Position numbers and translations under genes: made by a program
Assembly: GCF_000018365.1 (NCBI RefSeq)
Contig: NC_011529.1
Coordinates: 1,178,001-1,242,000 of the forward strand
DNA length: 64,000 bases
Direction: 5' to 3'
Source: Thermococcus onnurineus NA1
GTDB taxonomy: Archaea; Methanobacteriota_B; Thermococci; Thermococcales; Thermococcaceae
Notes under the pieces: generated by a model
The model's input: the letters and a program-made list of their open reading frames with translations, nothing else
Database searches by the model: none
Told to the model about the DNA's origin: nothing
Shown here: positions 1-8,960 of the stretch, in pieces
How the letters are laid out: each line of letters starts with the position of its first letter
Numbering within the stretch: the stretch's first letter is position 1

Positions 1-220
<220 letters not shown>

Positions 221-274
221 GGTTTTTCCTTGTCTCTTTATTTCTCGTCATTTGATGGTGAAAAATGAAAGGCT

Positions 275-1075
275 TTAACCTCCGACGCTTCCTGCGGTGA
301 ACGCTTCGGCATATGCCTTCACGACTTCCTCATCGCCCATTATCATGAGGACTCTGACGAGATCCATGCCCTTCACTTGGGCAAATTCCACGTAGAGGTA
401 CTGACTGTCTCTAACGAAAAAAGCTGAATACATGGGTTTTAGCACCTCTGTTTCTAAGATTCCCACATGCTCCTTTTCTTTGAAGCCGGCGGATTTGATT
501 TTCTTAAGGGTGGCCTCTACGATCTCTTCCGGCTTACAGGTACAGGTTCCGTTGAACCAAGTGGAAACGAACCGTCCTCCACCAGTGCTGTTGAACCAGT
601 AAGGGTTCTCCAAGAGCTCACCTGTCTCGATTTTCCAGCTTCCGTTGGATATCGGTATCGTGTAAACTGCTACTCTCACTGAACCCGCGGAGACAGCGGT
701 CTCTTTTCGTTTGTCCACCCTTTTCAAATCGCTCCAAGAGTTCCCGTCGTTTTTGACTCTCCACCGAAGGAATAGACCATAGCCAGCTTTCCCTTCCGCT
801 TCCAGCACTGCCTTTCCTGTAGCCTTGGTGATGTAGCACGGTGGGCTTATCCCCAGTTCCTCAGTCCAGTCTTCGATCACGTAAAAGCCCTTATCTCCAT
901 GGGGCCACGGGGTAAAGCTCTCCTCGTACTCTACAACTGACCCGTTTGGTAGATAACGGTGAACAGTTACCACAGGCATCGAGGGCCAGTAGGATACGTT
1001 CGAAGTTAGGAGGCAATTCTTTGAACCTTCATCCTGTTCTGTCTCTCGGATGGGCATTTTGGAATACAACACCAC
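275..1075 (-). CDS. Exported or membrane-anchored protein of unknown function
   Basis: I do not recognise the family. The 266 residues from the GTG at 1075 are rich in aromatic and beta-type sequence and carry a CTC motif (NGTCTCKPEE) plus two further cysteines, so disulfides outside the cell are plausible. The frame stays open upstream of the GTG to a stop inside the end of the preceding gene, and this extension reads LLILSIILLFLAVVLYS, a convincing signal or anchor helix, yet it has no ATG, GTG or TTG except the GTGs and TTG at its very end. The true start is therefore unclear. It follows the cysteine peptidase gene by about 50 bases on the same strand, so co-transcription is likely and a role with that secreted enzyme is possible. 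Base composition is A/T richer than the neighbours. Confidence 0.6.
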   Translation of the reverse strand: MVLYSKMPIRETEQDEGSKNCLLTSNVSYWPSMPVVTVHRYLPNGSVVEYEESFTPWPHGDKGFYVIEDWTEELGISPPCYITKATGKAVLEAEGKAGYGLFLRWRVKNDGNSWSDLKRVDKRKETAVSAGSVRVAVYTIPISNGSWKIETGELLENPYWFNSTGGGRFVSTWFNGTCTCKPEEIVEATLKKIKSAGFKEKEHVGILETEVLKPMYSAFFVRDSQYLYVEFAQVKGMDLVRVLMIMGDEEVVKAYAEAFTAGSVGG

Positions 1076-1125
1076 CGCAAGAAAAAGTAAAATAATGGAA
1101 AGTATGAGCAGTTTTTGTGATAGTT

Positions 1126-2382
1126 CTACCGTTCAACTGTATCACCCCCGGATAATGGTTCTGGCCCGCTTATGCATGTTGGGTATATTACGTATAAATC
1201 CGCGTTTTGCCAGTTCCCTACCAAAATCCAGTCCACGCTTAATGCCTCATAATTTCTTGCTCCCGTGTGGACTTGTAGGTATTCGTACCCGTTGCTGTAA
1301 ATTCGGTATCCTGTAAAGGACATTACATGAGGCCATGTTATCCATTTACCACTTTCCTCTAAATACGCCTGAAATGTTCTAAATAATCCTGGTCTGTTGT
1401 TGTCAACCTCATACTTCAATTTGCCAAACAACCAGGAGGGATCTGGATTCTCGTACCAATAAACTTGATATGAGCAATGTGGAGGATCAGCCAGTTCCCC
1501 TTCCCAGTAGCGGCGAATGGCGTCTTGGTAAAATGCTTCAAGACCAGGCCCAATGTCATCGGGGGCAGTGTTCCCATAGTAATCAGTGTGCATAAGGTCA
1601 TGGAGGATATCTATTATGGCCTCCCGATACCAGTCAGTACGATATTGAGGCTCGTAATAACCCACAACCATAGAACCTGCGATTGGAGCGCATCCGTCGT
1701 TATCTCCCCAGGGATCCGGGGCTGGCCCAAGGTTTGAATCTGTATCTGATGCTCCTCCTGGATCTGTATCGGTCCATGCTGGAACGCCGTAGATTATCTT
1801 CTCAGACGTTATTGTTGCCAGTGGAGTAATCGGGTATTTCGGTGTTGTAAGTACTATGGATTCTATTGATTTCCACTCTTTTTGGTTCTTGGTGGCCTCA
1901 ACTTCCAGTGAGAGAGTGTACCTGCTTGGCTTTTTGTACTCCCTCCCCTTTATGTCCATTAATTTGTCTCCTATTAGTAACCCATAGCTTAGCCCTCCAA
2001 GGTAGGCAAAGCGGTAGTTTTTCGCTCCTTTCCTCACTGCAAGTTCTTTCATCAAGTCGCTTGGGGTCTTTTCCCCAAAGCCCGCTTCGAGAATTGCCGG
2101 CGGCAAATTCCTGTTGGCTGATACTATGATGTAGCCGATGGTTTTTCCATTTTTGACAATTCTAAATTCGTAAGCTACTAATCTACCATCGGGGAAGTAG
2201 AGGGGGGTTGGGTTGGTTGGGATTGCTCGGTTGAATTCCGGGAACTTGTGGAGTTCCCTAAGTGCGAGTGCTTTGACTGTGGCTAAGGGCACTGCTTCGG
2301 GCTTGTCAAATGGGACTGCCGTCACGACCCCCCCTAACAAGAAAAGTCCGATGAGTAACACCACAGGGGCCTTCCAGTTCAT
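1126..2382 (-). CDS. Secreted papain-like cysteine peptidase with propeptide
   Basis: The 418-residue protein begins with a signal peptide (MNWKAPVVLLIGLFLLGG, then VVTAVP). Residues about 25-110 resemble the inhibitory propeptide seen in streptopain-type C10 and related peptidases (alternating strands ending GYIIVSANRNLPPAIL). The catalytic part starts near residue 200: DGCAPIAGSMVVGYY places a nucleophile Cys at about 231 in the GC-P-A-G context of C39/C10-like peptidases, and WPHVMSFTGY gives the general-base His at about 352. I infer extracellular peptide hydrolysis for a peptide-fermenting cell. Start: the ATG at 2382 follows AGGTGCAG; a GTG at 2391 is in frame but lies in the ribosome site. 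No similar gene flanks it, and the pair 275-2382 sits between the isomerase and nop5, suggesting an insertion. Confidence 0.7.
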   Translation of the reverse strand: MNWKAPVVLLIGLFLLGGVVTAVPFDKPEAVPLATVKALALRELHKFPEFNRAIPTNPTPLYFPDGRLVAYEFRIVKNGKTIGYIIVSANRNLPPAILEAGFGEKTPSDLMKELAVRKGAKNYRFAYLGGLSYGLLIGDKLMDIKGREYKKPSRYTLSLEVEATKNQKEWKSIESIVLTTPKYPITPLATITSEKIIYGVPAWTDTDPGGASDTDSNLGPAPDPWGDNDGCAPIAGSMVVGYYEPQYRTDWYREAIIDILHDLMHTDYYGNTAPDDIGPGLEAFYQDAIRRYWEGELADPPHCSYQVYWYENPDPSWLFGKLKYEVDNNRPGLFRTFQAYLEESGKWITWPHVMSFTGYRIYSNGYEYLQVHTGARNYEALSVDWILVGNWQNADLYVIYPTCISGPEPLSGGDTVER

Positions 2383-2680
2383 AATCTGCACCTCGAATAG
2401 GGGGTCGCGTTACAAAATATGCCGTTAGATTATTTAACTCTTTCTATCATCAGAAGTGAAAACTTGGCTAGAACTAAGTTATATTGGTATAAATCCCAAG
2501 TCGTTGCACATACATAAACCTATGCGATGCGGATCGATGACCCTTAAAACCCAAACTGATCTGGTTTATCGACTGCCGGCATGCCTCTATGGGGGGTTAA
2601 TACTGAACGAATACACGCAAGGGTTTAAAACGCCTAACCCTTTTATACTTCGGAGACAAAAAACTGAGAGGGTGATGATA
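2383..2680. promoter_or_regulatory. Divergent promoter region of the peptidase and nop5
   Basis: A 298-base gene-free stretch between divergent genes. For nop5 there are two TATA-like boxes, TTTAAAAC near 2623-2630 and TTTTATAC near 2641-2648; the first would give a transcript start near 2652 and a leader of about 29 bases holding the ribosome site GGGTGAT at 2670-2676. For the leftward peptidase gene an A/T box (AGTTAAATAATC when read leftward) lies near 2424-2436. An in-frame extension of nop5 back to 2456 crosses both boxes and is not used. No other structure was seen. Confidence 0.5.
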
Positions 2681-3943
2681 ATGAAAGCGTACCTTGCTGA
2701 GAACGTCAGGGGCATCTACGCCTTTGACGAGAGCGGTAATCTCATCGACCAGAAGGTCTTCTCGGGAAAGCCAGAAGTGAGCCTTGACAGGCTTTTAAAG
2801 GGCGAGTCGAGCGACGAGCTCCTTTCGTTCCTCAAAGAGCTTGAAAGCAGGGGCTACGACGAGTTCGTGGTCGAGGACTCGGAGCTGAGCAGGGCTTTAA
2901 AGGAGCTCGGATACAATGTTACTGCTGAGTTCCCGAACATAGCCGGTGAGAAACTTCGTTCAATCCCGGAAGAGTTTTTGGGCGAGAACTGGTTCGACGA
3001 GTACTTCAGCGTCGGTGTGGCCCTGACAAGGCTCCGCATACAGGAGCAGAGCGGTGCGAGAGATAAGATGATAATCCAGGCCATCGAGGCGCTTGATGAC
3101 ATTGACAAAGTCATCAATCTCCTAGTCTCCCGTCTCAGGGAGTGGTACAGCCTCCACTTCCCGGAGCTGGACGAGATTCTGCCCAAGCATCAGCAGTACG
3201 TTGCCTTCGTCAAGGCCATAGGACCGAGGGAAAACGTCACCGAGGAGAAGCTCAGGGAGCTTGGCCTTCCCGATGGAAAGATCGAAAAGATAGTCAAGGC
3301 CGCCGAGAGCTCCATGGGCGCCCCGCTCGGCAAGTTCGATAGCGACATAATCCAGAAGCTCGCCAGCGAGATAAGCGACCTCTACAAGCTGAGGGAGCAG
3401 ATAGAGGACTACCTCGAGACTGCCATGGACGAAGTAGCGCCAAACCTCAAGGCCCTCGTTGGTGCGAAGCTCGGTGCCAGGCTGCTCAGCCTCGCTGGAG
3501 GCCTCAAGGAGCTCGCCATGATGCCGGCATCGACCATACAGGTTCTCGGTGCCGAGAAGGCGCTCTTCAGGCACCTCAGAACCGGTGCCAAGCCGCCGAA
3601 GCACGGTGTCATATTCCAGTACCCAGCCATAAACCGCTCACCATGGTGGCAGAGGGGTAAGATAGCAAGGGCTCTCGCCGGCAAGCTCGCCATAGCTGCC
3701 AGGGTTGACTATTTCTCCGGTGAATATATCGCTGAAGAGCTCAAGCAGGAGCTGGAGCAGAGAATAAAGGAAATCAAGGAGAAGTACCCGAACCCGCCCA
3801 AGAGGAAGGCCAAGCCAGAGAAGAAAAAGAAGGAGAAGAAGTTCAAGAAGAAGGGCAAGGAGAAGTTCAGGGGCAGGGAAAAGAAGAAAGGAAAAGGCGA
3901 GGGTAAAAAGGGTGGAAAGAAGAAAAAGAAAGCCAAGAGGTGA
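2681..3943 (+). CDS. nop5: C/D box sRNP core protein Nop5 (Nop56/58 family)
   Basis: Nop5 scaffolds box C/D small ribonucleoproteins, bridging L7Ae bound to the guide RNA and fibrillarin, which 2'-O-methylates rRNA and tRNA. The 420 residues show the N-terminal fibrillarin-binding domain, a long coiled-coil region around 130-260, and the Nop domain with the hallmark ALVGAKLGARLLSLAGG, MMPASTIQVLGAEKALFRHL and PKHGVIFQYPAI. The C-terminus from about 385 is an extreme Lys/Arg tail of the kind found in hyperthermophile Nop5. Start: GGTGAT at 2671-2676 is four bases before the ATG at 2681; the ATG at 2675 is also in frame but overlaps the ribosome site. The stop overlaps the ribosome site of flpA, so the two are co-translated. 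Confidence 0.95.
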   Translation: MKAYLAENVRGIYAFDESGNLIDQKVFSGKPEVSLDRLLKGESSDELLSFLKELESRGYDEFVVEDSELSRALKELGYNVTAEFPNIAGEKLRSIPEEFLGENWFDEYFSVGVALTRLRIQEQSGARDKMIIQAIEALDDIDKVINLLVSRLREWYSLHFPELDEILPKHQQYVAFVKAIGPRENVTEEKLRELGLPDGKIEKIVKAAESSMGAPLGKFDSDIIQKLASEISDLYKLREQIEDYLETAMDEVAPNLKALVGAKLGARLLSLAGGLKELAMMPASTIQVLGAEKALFRHLRTGAKPPKHGVIFQYPAINRSPWWQRGKIARALAGKLAIAARVDYFSGEYIAEELKQELEQRIKEIKEKYPNPPKRKAKPEKKKKEKKFKKKGKEKFRGREKKKGKGEGKKGGKKKKKAKR

Positions 3944-3948
3944 TTTGA

Positions 3949-4629
3949 ATGAAGATTAAAAAGCACAAGTTCCCGGGCGTTTACGTCTTCATTGATGAGG
4001 ACGGGAGCGAGAAGATAGCCACCAAGAACCTCGTCCCCGGCCAGAAGGTCTACGGCGAGAGGCTGATCAAGTTTGAAGGCGAGGAGTACAGGGTCTGGAA
4101 CCCGAGGAGATCAAAGCTCGGCGCGGCCATACTCAATGGCCTCAAGCACTTCCCGATTAAGCCGGGCTCAACCGTGCTCTACCTCGGTGTGGCGAGCGGA
4201 ACTACTGCATCCCACGTCAGCGACATAGTCGGCTGGGAGGGCAAGGTCTTTGGAGTGGAGTTCTCGCCGCGCGTTCTCAGGGAGCTCGTTCCGATAGTCG
4301 AGGAGAGAAGAAACATAGTCCCGATACTTGGCGATGCAACGAAGCCAGAAGGTTATCGCGCGCTGGTTCCCAAGGTGGACGTCATCTTCGAGGACGTCGC
4401 CCAGCCTACGCAGGCGAAGATACTCATCGACAACGCAAAGGTCTTCCTCAAGAGTGGCGGCTACGGAATGATATCCGTCAAGAGCAGGAGCATTGACGTC
4501 ACCAAGGAACCGGAGCAGGTCTTCAAGGAGGTCGAGAAGGAGCTTGCAACCTACTTCGAGGTCGTCGAGAGGCTTTCGCTTGAGCCCTACGAGAAGGACC
4601 ACGCGCTCTTCGTGGTCAGGAAACCTTGA
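3949..4629 (+). CDS. flpA: Fibrillarin-like rRNA/tRNA 2'-O-methyltransferase
   Basis: The enzyme is the SAM-dependent methyltransferase of box C/D RNPs. The 226 residues match the archaeal family length. The small N-terminal beta domain (to about 60) is followed by the Rossmann fold: motif [19 protein letters not shown], the acidic residue ending the next strand (VFGVEFSPR), ILGDATKP, and [12 protein letters not shown], with the conserved late Lys in [10 protein letters not shown]. It begins six bases after nop5 and uses GGTGATTTGA that overlaps the nop5 stop, so it is the second gene of that operon. A T-rich end (CCTTTTTTG at about 4635) follows. The order nop5-flpA is conserved in Thermococcales. 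Confidence 0.95.
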   Translation: MKIKKHKFPGVYVFIDEDGSEKIATKNLVPGQKVYGERLIKFEGEEYRVWNPRRSKLGAAILNGLKHFPIKPGSTVLYLGVASGTTASHVSDIVGWEGKVFGVEFSPRVLRELVPIVEERRNIVPILGDATKPEGYRALVPKVDVIFEDVAQPTQAKILIDNAKVFLKSGGYGMISVKSRSIDVTKEPEQVFKEVEKELATYFEVVERLSLEPYEKDHALFVVRKP

Positions 4630-4801
4630 GATTTCCTTTTTTGACAAAACTTTTCAACCTCTGTTCTCTGGAGGCAGGAGAGCCATACACTCAACTTTCT
4701 CGCCAATCGTCGAAAAAGCCTTTCACTTTCACCGAAAGACTTTTATAACTCCCGTCTCAACCTTAGGCGGAGTTACGTTCAACTTTTGTAGGTGATGCCC
4801 C

Positions 4802-5854
4802 ATGAGAAAGCTCCTGAAGCCCGTCAAGGACGTCGGTATCGTCGGCTACGGTGCCTACGTTCCAAAGTATAGAATCAAAGCCGAAGAGATAGGAAGAGTC
4901 TGGGGAGTTTCGAGCTTCCCGATCGAGGAGAAAGCCGTTCCAGGTCTTGACGAGGATGCACTCACAATTGGAATTGAGGCAGCGAGAAATGCCCTCAAAA
5001 GGGCTAGGATAGATCCAAAGCTCATCAGGGCGGTGTGGTTTGGAAGTGAGAGCAAGCCCTATGCGGTCAAGCCAACCGGAACTGTCATAGCCGAGGCAAT
5101 CGGTGCGACTCCTGACGTTAGCACCGCTGACTTCGAGTTCGCCTGTAAGGCTGGAACCGAGGCTCTCCAGACTGCCATCGGCTTCGTCGGCTCCGGTATG
5201 GCAGATTACGCTATGGCCATCGGCGCCGACACGGCCCAGGGAAGGCCCGGCGACCACCTCGAGTTCACCGCCGGCGCTGGAGGCGCCGCTTTCATAGTTG
5301 GCGAGAAGAGCAGCGAGACCGTTGCGTATTTTGAGGGAAGCTACTCCTACGTCACCGACACTCCGGACTTCTGGAGGCGCCAGCACGAGCACTATCCGAG
5401 GCACGGAAACAGGTTCACCGGAGAGCCGGCTTACTTCCACCACATAATCAACGCCGCCAAGACCCTGATGGAGGAGCTCGGTTTAACCGTTAACGACTTT
5501 GACTATGCTGTTTTCCACCAGCCAAACGTCAAATTCCCGCTTACCGTCGCGAAGATACTTGGAATTCCGAAGGAGAAAGTCCTCCCGGGACTGCTCACTG
5601 GAATAATCGGAAATACATACAGCGGCGCCACGATGGTCGGTGTTTCTGCCGTTCTCGACATCGCCAAGCCTGGCGACAGGATTCTGTGGGTATCCTTTGG
5701 TTCTGGAGCCGGAAGCGACGCCTTCAGCATCGTTGTACAGGACGCCATAGAAGAGAAGCGCGACCTCGCGCCGAAGACCATGGACTACGTGAACAGGAAG
5801 AAGTACATCGACTATGCCCTCTACGCAAAGGCGAGAAGGAAGTATATAATGTGA
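4802..5854 (+). CDS. Hydroxymethylglutaryl-CoA synthase
   Basis: Condenses acetyl-CoA with acetoacetyl-CoA to HMG-CoA, the second step toward mevalonate and hence the isoprenoid lipids of archaea. The 350 residues have the thiolase fold; the nucleophile Cys is at about 115 in [14 protein letters not shown], and the later [16 protein letters not shown] and [11 protein letters not shown] segments are typical of archaeal HMG-CoA synthases. It is shorter than the eukaryotic enzyme, as usual for archaea. Start: the ATG follows GGTGATGCCC. It leads a three-gene operon with a thiolase and a DUF35 protein; in archaea these three form one complex that passes acetoacetyl-CoA directly. A TATA box TTTTATAA at about 4741-4748 predicts a leader of roughly 30 bases. 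Confidence 0.95.
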   Translation: MRKLLKPVKDVGIVGYGAYVPKYRIKAEEIGRVWGVSSFPIEEKAVPGLDEDALTIGIEAARNALKRARIDPKLIRAVWFGSESKPYAVKPTGTVIAEAIGATPDVSTADFEFACKAGTEALQTAIGFVGSGMADYAMAIGADTAQGRPGDHLEFTAGAGGAAFIVGEKSSETVAYFEGSYSYVTDTPDFWRRQHEHYPRHGNRFTGEPAYFHHIINAAKTLMEELGLTVNDFDYAVFHQPNVKFPLTVAKILGIPKEKVLPGLLTGIIGNTYSGATMVGVSAVLDIAKPGDRILWVSFGSGAGSDAFSIVVQDAIEEKRDLAPKTMDYVNRKKYIDYALYAKARRKYIM

Positions 5855-5864
5855 GGTGGTTGAG

Positions 5865-7025
5865 ATGGAAAAGGCCGTCATAATCGGTGCCGGAATGACT
5901 CCCGTTGGGGAACACTGGAAGCTTGCCCTTCGCGATCTGGCCGTTGAGGCGATCCTCAAGGCCATGGAGGACGCTGGAATCGACAGTGTTGATTCCCTCT
6001 ACGTTGCAAATATGATTTCAGGACCGCTCGTCGAGCAGGAAAACCTTGGTGCGCTCATAGCCGACTGGGCTGGCCTGGGCAACATCCCAGCTGTTAAAAT
6101 CGAGGCAGCATGTGCCTCCGGCGGTGCTGCAGTACAGGAAGGAGTTAAGGCCGTTCTAAGCGGTCTCGAGGACGTAGTTGTCGTCGTCGGCGTTGAGAAG
6201 ATGACCGACGCTTGGCCAAGCGATACCACCAGATATCTCGCCTACGCCGCTGACGCCGAGTGGGAGCTCTTCCATGGGGCCAGCTTCGTCGCCCTTAACG
6301 CGCTCATCATGCGCTATTACATGAAGACTTACGGCTACACCGAGGAGGATCTGGCCTTATTCGCAGTTAATGCTCACGCCAACGGTGCTAAGAACCCTTA
6401 CGCAATGTTCAAGAAACCAATAAAGGTTGAGACTGTCCTCAAGAGTCCTTATGTGGCGGACCCGCTCAAGCTCTTTGACGCGTCCCCTGTCTGCGACGGT
6501 GCCGCGGCCCTGATAATCACCACGCCTGATAAAGCGAAGGAGCTAGGTGTTCCTAAGGAGAAGTGGGTCGAGGTTGCCGGAATAGGAAGGGCCATCGATA
6601 CCATAAATCTTGCCAACAGGGAGGATCTGCTCGACCTCAAAGCTGCAAGGGTAGCCGCCCAGAGGGCATACAAGATGGCGGGCGTCGAGCCAAAGGACAT
6701 AGACTTCTTCGAGGTTCACGATGCATTCACGGTTATGGCCGCTTTAAGCTTGGAAGCCCTCGGAGCCGCAGAGCGTGGTAAGGGTGCCCAGCTCGCAAAG
6801 GAGGGCCAGATAGCCATCGACGCAGATTATCCAATACAAACAATGGGTGGGCTAAAGGCCAGGGGACACCCAGTCGGAGCGACCGGCGTTTACCAGACGG
6901 TCGAAGCGGTTCTCCAGCTGCGCGGAGAAGCGCCGACTCAGGTGCCTGACGCCGAGATAGGCCTGACCCAGAACATAGGTGGAACAGGTTCGAACATAAC
7001 TGTTAACATCCTGAGGAGGGTCTGA
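5865..7025 (+). CDS. Acetyl-CoA C-acetyltransferase (thiolase)
   Basis: Forms acetoacetyl-CoA from two acetyl-CoA, feeding the adjacent HMG-CoA synthase. The 386 residues show the nucleophile Cys in IEAACASGGAAVQEG, the FEVHDAFTVM segment and the glycine-rich ARGHPVGATGVYQ with catalytic His, all of the SCP2-type archaeal thiolases. Start: the ATG at 5865 is preceded by AGGTGGT; a GTG at 5856 is in frame but lies within that site. Ten bases separate it from the synthase stop, and its stop is one base before the next start, so the three are one transcript. Family knowledge says archaeal thiolases of this type need the partner complex to pull the unfavourable condensation forward. Confidence 0.93.
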   Translation: MEKAVIIGAGMTPVGEHWKLALRDLAVEAILKAMEDAGIDSVDSLYVANMISGPLVEQENLGALIADWAGLGNIPAVKIEAACASGGAAVQEGVKAVLSGLEDVVVVVGVEKMTDAWPSDTTRYLAYAADAEWELFHGASFVALNALIMRYYMKTYGYTEEDLALFAVNAHANGAKNPYAMFKKPIKVETVLKSPYVADPLKLFDASPVCDGAAALIITTPDKAKELGVPKEKWVEVAGIGRAIDTINLANREDLLDLKAARVAAQRAYKMAGVEPKDIDFFEVHDAFTVMAALSLEALGAAERGKGAQLAKEGQIAIDADYPIQTMGGLKARGHPVGATGVYQTVEAVLQLRGEAPTQVPDAEIGLTQNIGGTGSNITVNILRRV

Positions 7026-7026
7026 A

Positions 7027-7431
7027 ATGGCGAGGCCAATGCAGGTTTCGAGGCACTGGAGGCACTTCCGTGAGAAGTACAGACTCATCGGCAGTAAGTG
7101 TGAGAACGGCCACGTTCACTTCCCGAAGAGGAGCATCTGTCCAGTCTGCGGCTCGAGGAACATCGAGGAGATTGAGCTCAGCGGCAAGGGTAAGGTCCTA
7201 AGCTGGACCATCGTTAGGAACCCGCCGAGCGGCTTCGAGTACTACAAACCCTATCCGCTCGCCCTTATCGAGCTCGAGGAGGGGATAACAGTTCTCGCCC
7301 AGCTGACAGACGTCGATCCCGAGGAGATTGACTTCGGCATGGAGGTCGAGGTCGTCACCAAGAAGATAAGGGAGTTCGAGGAGGACGGAATAATCCTCTA
7401 CGGCTACAAGTTCAGGCCGCCTATTAAGTGA
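7027..7431 (+). CDS. DUF35 OB-fold/zinc-ribbon protein of the thiolase-HMGS complex
   Basis: A 134-residue protein with an N-terminal rubredoxin-like zinc ribbon (the C of GSKCENGHVHFPKRSI and CPVCGSRNI) and an OB-fold (GKGKVLSWTIVRNPP onward). It has no catalytic signature. In the methanogen complex solved structurally, this family docks between thiolase and HMG-CoA synthase and shapes the shared CoA tunnel; the same role is inferred here from the strict gene order. The start lies one base after the thiolase stop with GGAGGGT at 7014-7020 as the ribosome site. The operon ends in a T-run (CCTTTTTTCACCATTTTT, about 7439-7456). Confidence 0.9.
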   Translation: MARPMQVSRHWRHFREKYRLIGSKCENGHVHFPKRSICPVCGSRNIEEIELSGKGKVLSWTIVRNPPSGFEYYKPYPLALIELEEGITVLAQLTDVDPEEIDFGMEVEVVTKKIREFEEDGIILYGYKFRPPIK

Positions 7432-7436
7432 GGAGC

Positions 7437-7458
7437 ACCTTTTTTCACCATTTTTCCT
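7437..7458 (+). terminator. T-rich end of the mevalonate operon
   Basis: Right after the DUF35 stop the coding strand carries two runs of five to six T separated by CACCA, the usual form of intrinsic transcription end in Thermococcales, and faces the convergent gene that ends at 7537. No hairpin is needed or seen. Confidence 0.5.
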
Positions 7459-7536
7459 AAACGATCCTTGACATTGATATATGGTGACATCATTATCCAG
7501 ACAAAGCCAACCAAACAAAAGAAATCGGGAACAGGA

Positions 7537-7830
7537 TCAACTCTTCTCAATCCTCATCTTATCCCCGCTCTCGAACTCCAGCTCAAGTTTGCCTTTCTCC
7601 ATCTTCACCTTCACACCATCAACAACGGCCTCTAGCTTTCCATCCTTGGCCTCGACGCCGAGCATCTCGGCTATCTCTCCAACGCTCCTCAGCGAGCCGT
7701 TCATCGTGGTTTCGAGCTTCTCCCCACCGCTCTCTATCGTAACCTTCAGCTTCCCCCTTCCTTCCCGTATAAAACTCTCCTCGTTCAAGTTTCTCACCCT
7801 CTCAGGGTTTGGCGGACGTATGCAGAGCAT
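7537..7830 (-). CDS. Small conserved protein of unknown function
   Basis: A 97-residue hydrophilic protein that I do not recognise. The N-terminus is basic (RPPNPERVRNLN), and the rest alternates charged and hydrophobic residues in a beta-like pattern (KLKVTIESGG, GKLEAVVDGVKVKMEKG, KLELEFESGDKMRIEK) around one helix (SVGEIAEMLGVEAKDG). This suggests a small beta-barrel or beta-sandwich. Start: the ATG at 7830 follows GGGTGGATTG. It lies 18 bases downstream of the GNAT gene on the same strand, so the two may be co-transcribed. It has no cysteines, signal peptide or membrane segment. Confidence 0.65.
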   Translation of the reverse strand: MLCIRPPNPERVRNLNEESFIREGRGKLKVTIESGGEKLETTMNGSLRSVGEIAEMLGVEAKDGKLEAVVDGVKVKMEKGKLELEFESGDKMRIEKS

Positions 7831-7848
7831 TCAATCCACCCAATAGTT

Positions 7849-8352
7849 TTAGCTCTCTCTCTTCCCTTTATCATCCTTTCGAATGTCCTTTACCATTCGA
7901 ACCCATATCCCGCTCTGCTCTACCCTTCTGAAGCCGCAGTCCTCGTAGAATTTCATGGCCTTCTCGTTCTTCTCGCCCACCCAGAGCTCTATCCTGTCGT
8001 TGTACCTGCTCAAGTATTCGAGGCACTTTTCCATCAGCTTGTGCCCGATTCCGTGCCCCTGAAAGCGCTTGTCAACGACGAACTCGTGGATAGCTCCAAC
8101 GGTCCTCCCCTCGTACTTGCTGTACCAGTCATTGTCACAGACGATAAAGCCGGCTATCTCGTCGCCGACTTTGGCAACAAAGAAGCCGTCCTTGGCTTTG
8201 TTCCAGCACCAGCGAAGGTAACGCTTGGCGTAACTCTCACCCTCACCACCGTACTCTCGCATACCCTCGTAGCCGCTCATGTATATCTCTATCAGCCTCT
8301 CAAGGGTCTCCTGATCGAGCTTTTGCAGCTTCTCTATCCTTACCTTACTCAT
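7849..8352 (-). CDS. GNAT-family N-acetyltransferase
   Basis: The 167 residues form one GNAT domain: the strand EIAGFIVCDN, the acetyl-CoA pyrophosphate loop VDKRFQGHGIGHKLMEKCLEY (R/Q-x-x-G-x-G/A pattern), and the final IELWVGEKNEKAMKFYEDCGF with the Tyr-containing helix. The substrate cannot be read from the sequence; RimI-like protein N-terminal acetylation or small-molecule acetylation are both possible. Start: ATG at 8352, with TTG at 8355 as an alternative. A TATA box (TTTTAAA read leftward, 8374-8380) is centred about 25 bases before the ATG, so the mRNA is probably leaderless, consistent with the lack of a ribosome site. Confidence 0.85.
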   Translation of the reverse strand: MSKVRIEKLQKLDQETLERLIEIYMSGYEGMREYGGEGESYAKRYLRWCWNKAKDGFFVAKVGDEIAGFIVCDNDWYSKYEGRTVGAIHEFVVDKRFQGHGIGHKLMEKCLEYLSRYNDRIELWVGEKNEKAMKFYEDCGFRRVEQSGIWVRMVKDIRKDDKGKRES

Positions 8353-8373
8353 CAATATAAGCTCATCGAGGGG

Positions 8374-8380
8374 TTTAAAA
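8374..8380. promoter_or_regulatory. TATA box possibly shared by two divergent genes
   Basis: The box TTTAAAA is the only clear TATA candidate in the 70-base gap. Read leftward it is centred 25 bases before the GNAT ATG (leaderless). Read rightward it would start RNA near 8403, leaving about 20 bases of leader with AAGGTGATT before the MBF1 ATG at 8423. Confidence 0.45.
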
Positions 8381-8422
8381 AGGATAGCTCCGAGCTTTAG
8401 GTGGAGTCAGAAGGTGATTGAA

Positions 8423-8956
8423 ATGGCGAAGGCTAAGCCGAAGTACTGCGAGATATGCGGCGCGCCCATAAGGGGTCCAGGTCACAGGATAAGGCTCGAA
8501 GGAGCCGAGGTTCTCGTCTGCGACCGCTGTTATGAGAAGTATGGAAGGAAAAAGGCAGGCTTCAGCATAATGCCCACGGGCAGGCAGCCAGTCAGGAGGA
8601 CCTACTCACGGCCAAAACCCAAGCCGGCTCCCAAGCCGAGGACGGAAAGACCTCTTTACACAGAGGAGATAGTCGAGGACTTCGCTGAGAGGGTTTACAG
8701 GGCCATACAGCGCTCGGGCAAGAGCTACGAGGAGCTTTCGCATGAAATTGGCCTTTCGATGAAGGACCTGCGCGCGATAGCCCACGGCTACCGTGAGCCC
8801 ACGATAAAGGAAGCGAAGAAGCTTGAGAAGTACTTCAAGATAACACTCATCGAGAGAGTTGAAGAAGAAGTTAAAGAGAAGGTCACAATTCCAAAGGACT
8901 ACGAACCGACACTTGGTGATATAGCCAACATCAAGATTCGGAAGAGGAAGAAGTGA
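8423..8956 (+). CDS. Multiprotein bridging factor 1 (archaeal MBF1)
   Basis: A 177-residue archaeal MBF1: an N-terminal zinc ribbon (CEICGAPI ... CDRCYEKYG), a Pro/Lys-rich linker (KPKPAPKPRTERP) and a C-terminal Cro/C1-type helix-turn-helix (YEELSHEIGLSMKDLRAIAHG ... EAKKLEKYFKI). In eukaryotes MBF1 bridges activators and TBP; archaeal MBF1 is ribosome-associated and its exact role is less clear. Start: the ATG at 8423 with AAGGTGATT upstream; a GTG at 8414 is in frame but within the ribosome site. It lies in the same neighbourhood as tbp (10.6 kb) but not in one operon. Confidence 0.93.
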   Translation: MAKAKPKYCEICGAPIRGPGHRIRLEGAEVLVCDRCYEKYGRKKAGFSIMPTGRQPVRRTYSRPKPKPAPKPRTERPLYTEEIVEDFAERVYRAIQRSGKSYEELSHEIGLSMKDLRAIAHGYREPTIKEAKKLEKYFKITLIERVEEEVKEKVTIPKDYEPTLGDIANIKIRKRKK

Positions 8957-8960
8957 GGAC

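Noticed and set aside
2456-2680. N-terminal extension of Nop5 by about 75 residues
   Set aside because: It crosses two TATA-like boxes, has no ribosome site, and the family begins at the ATG at 2681.
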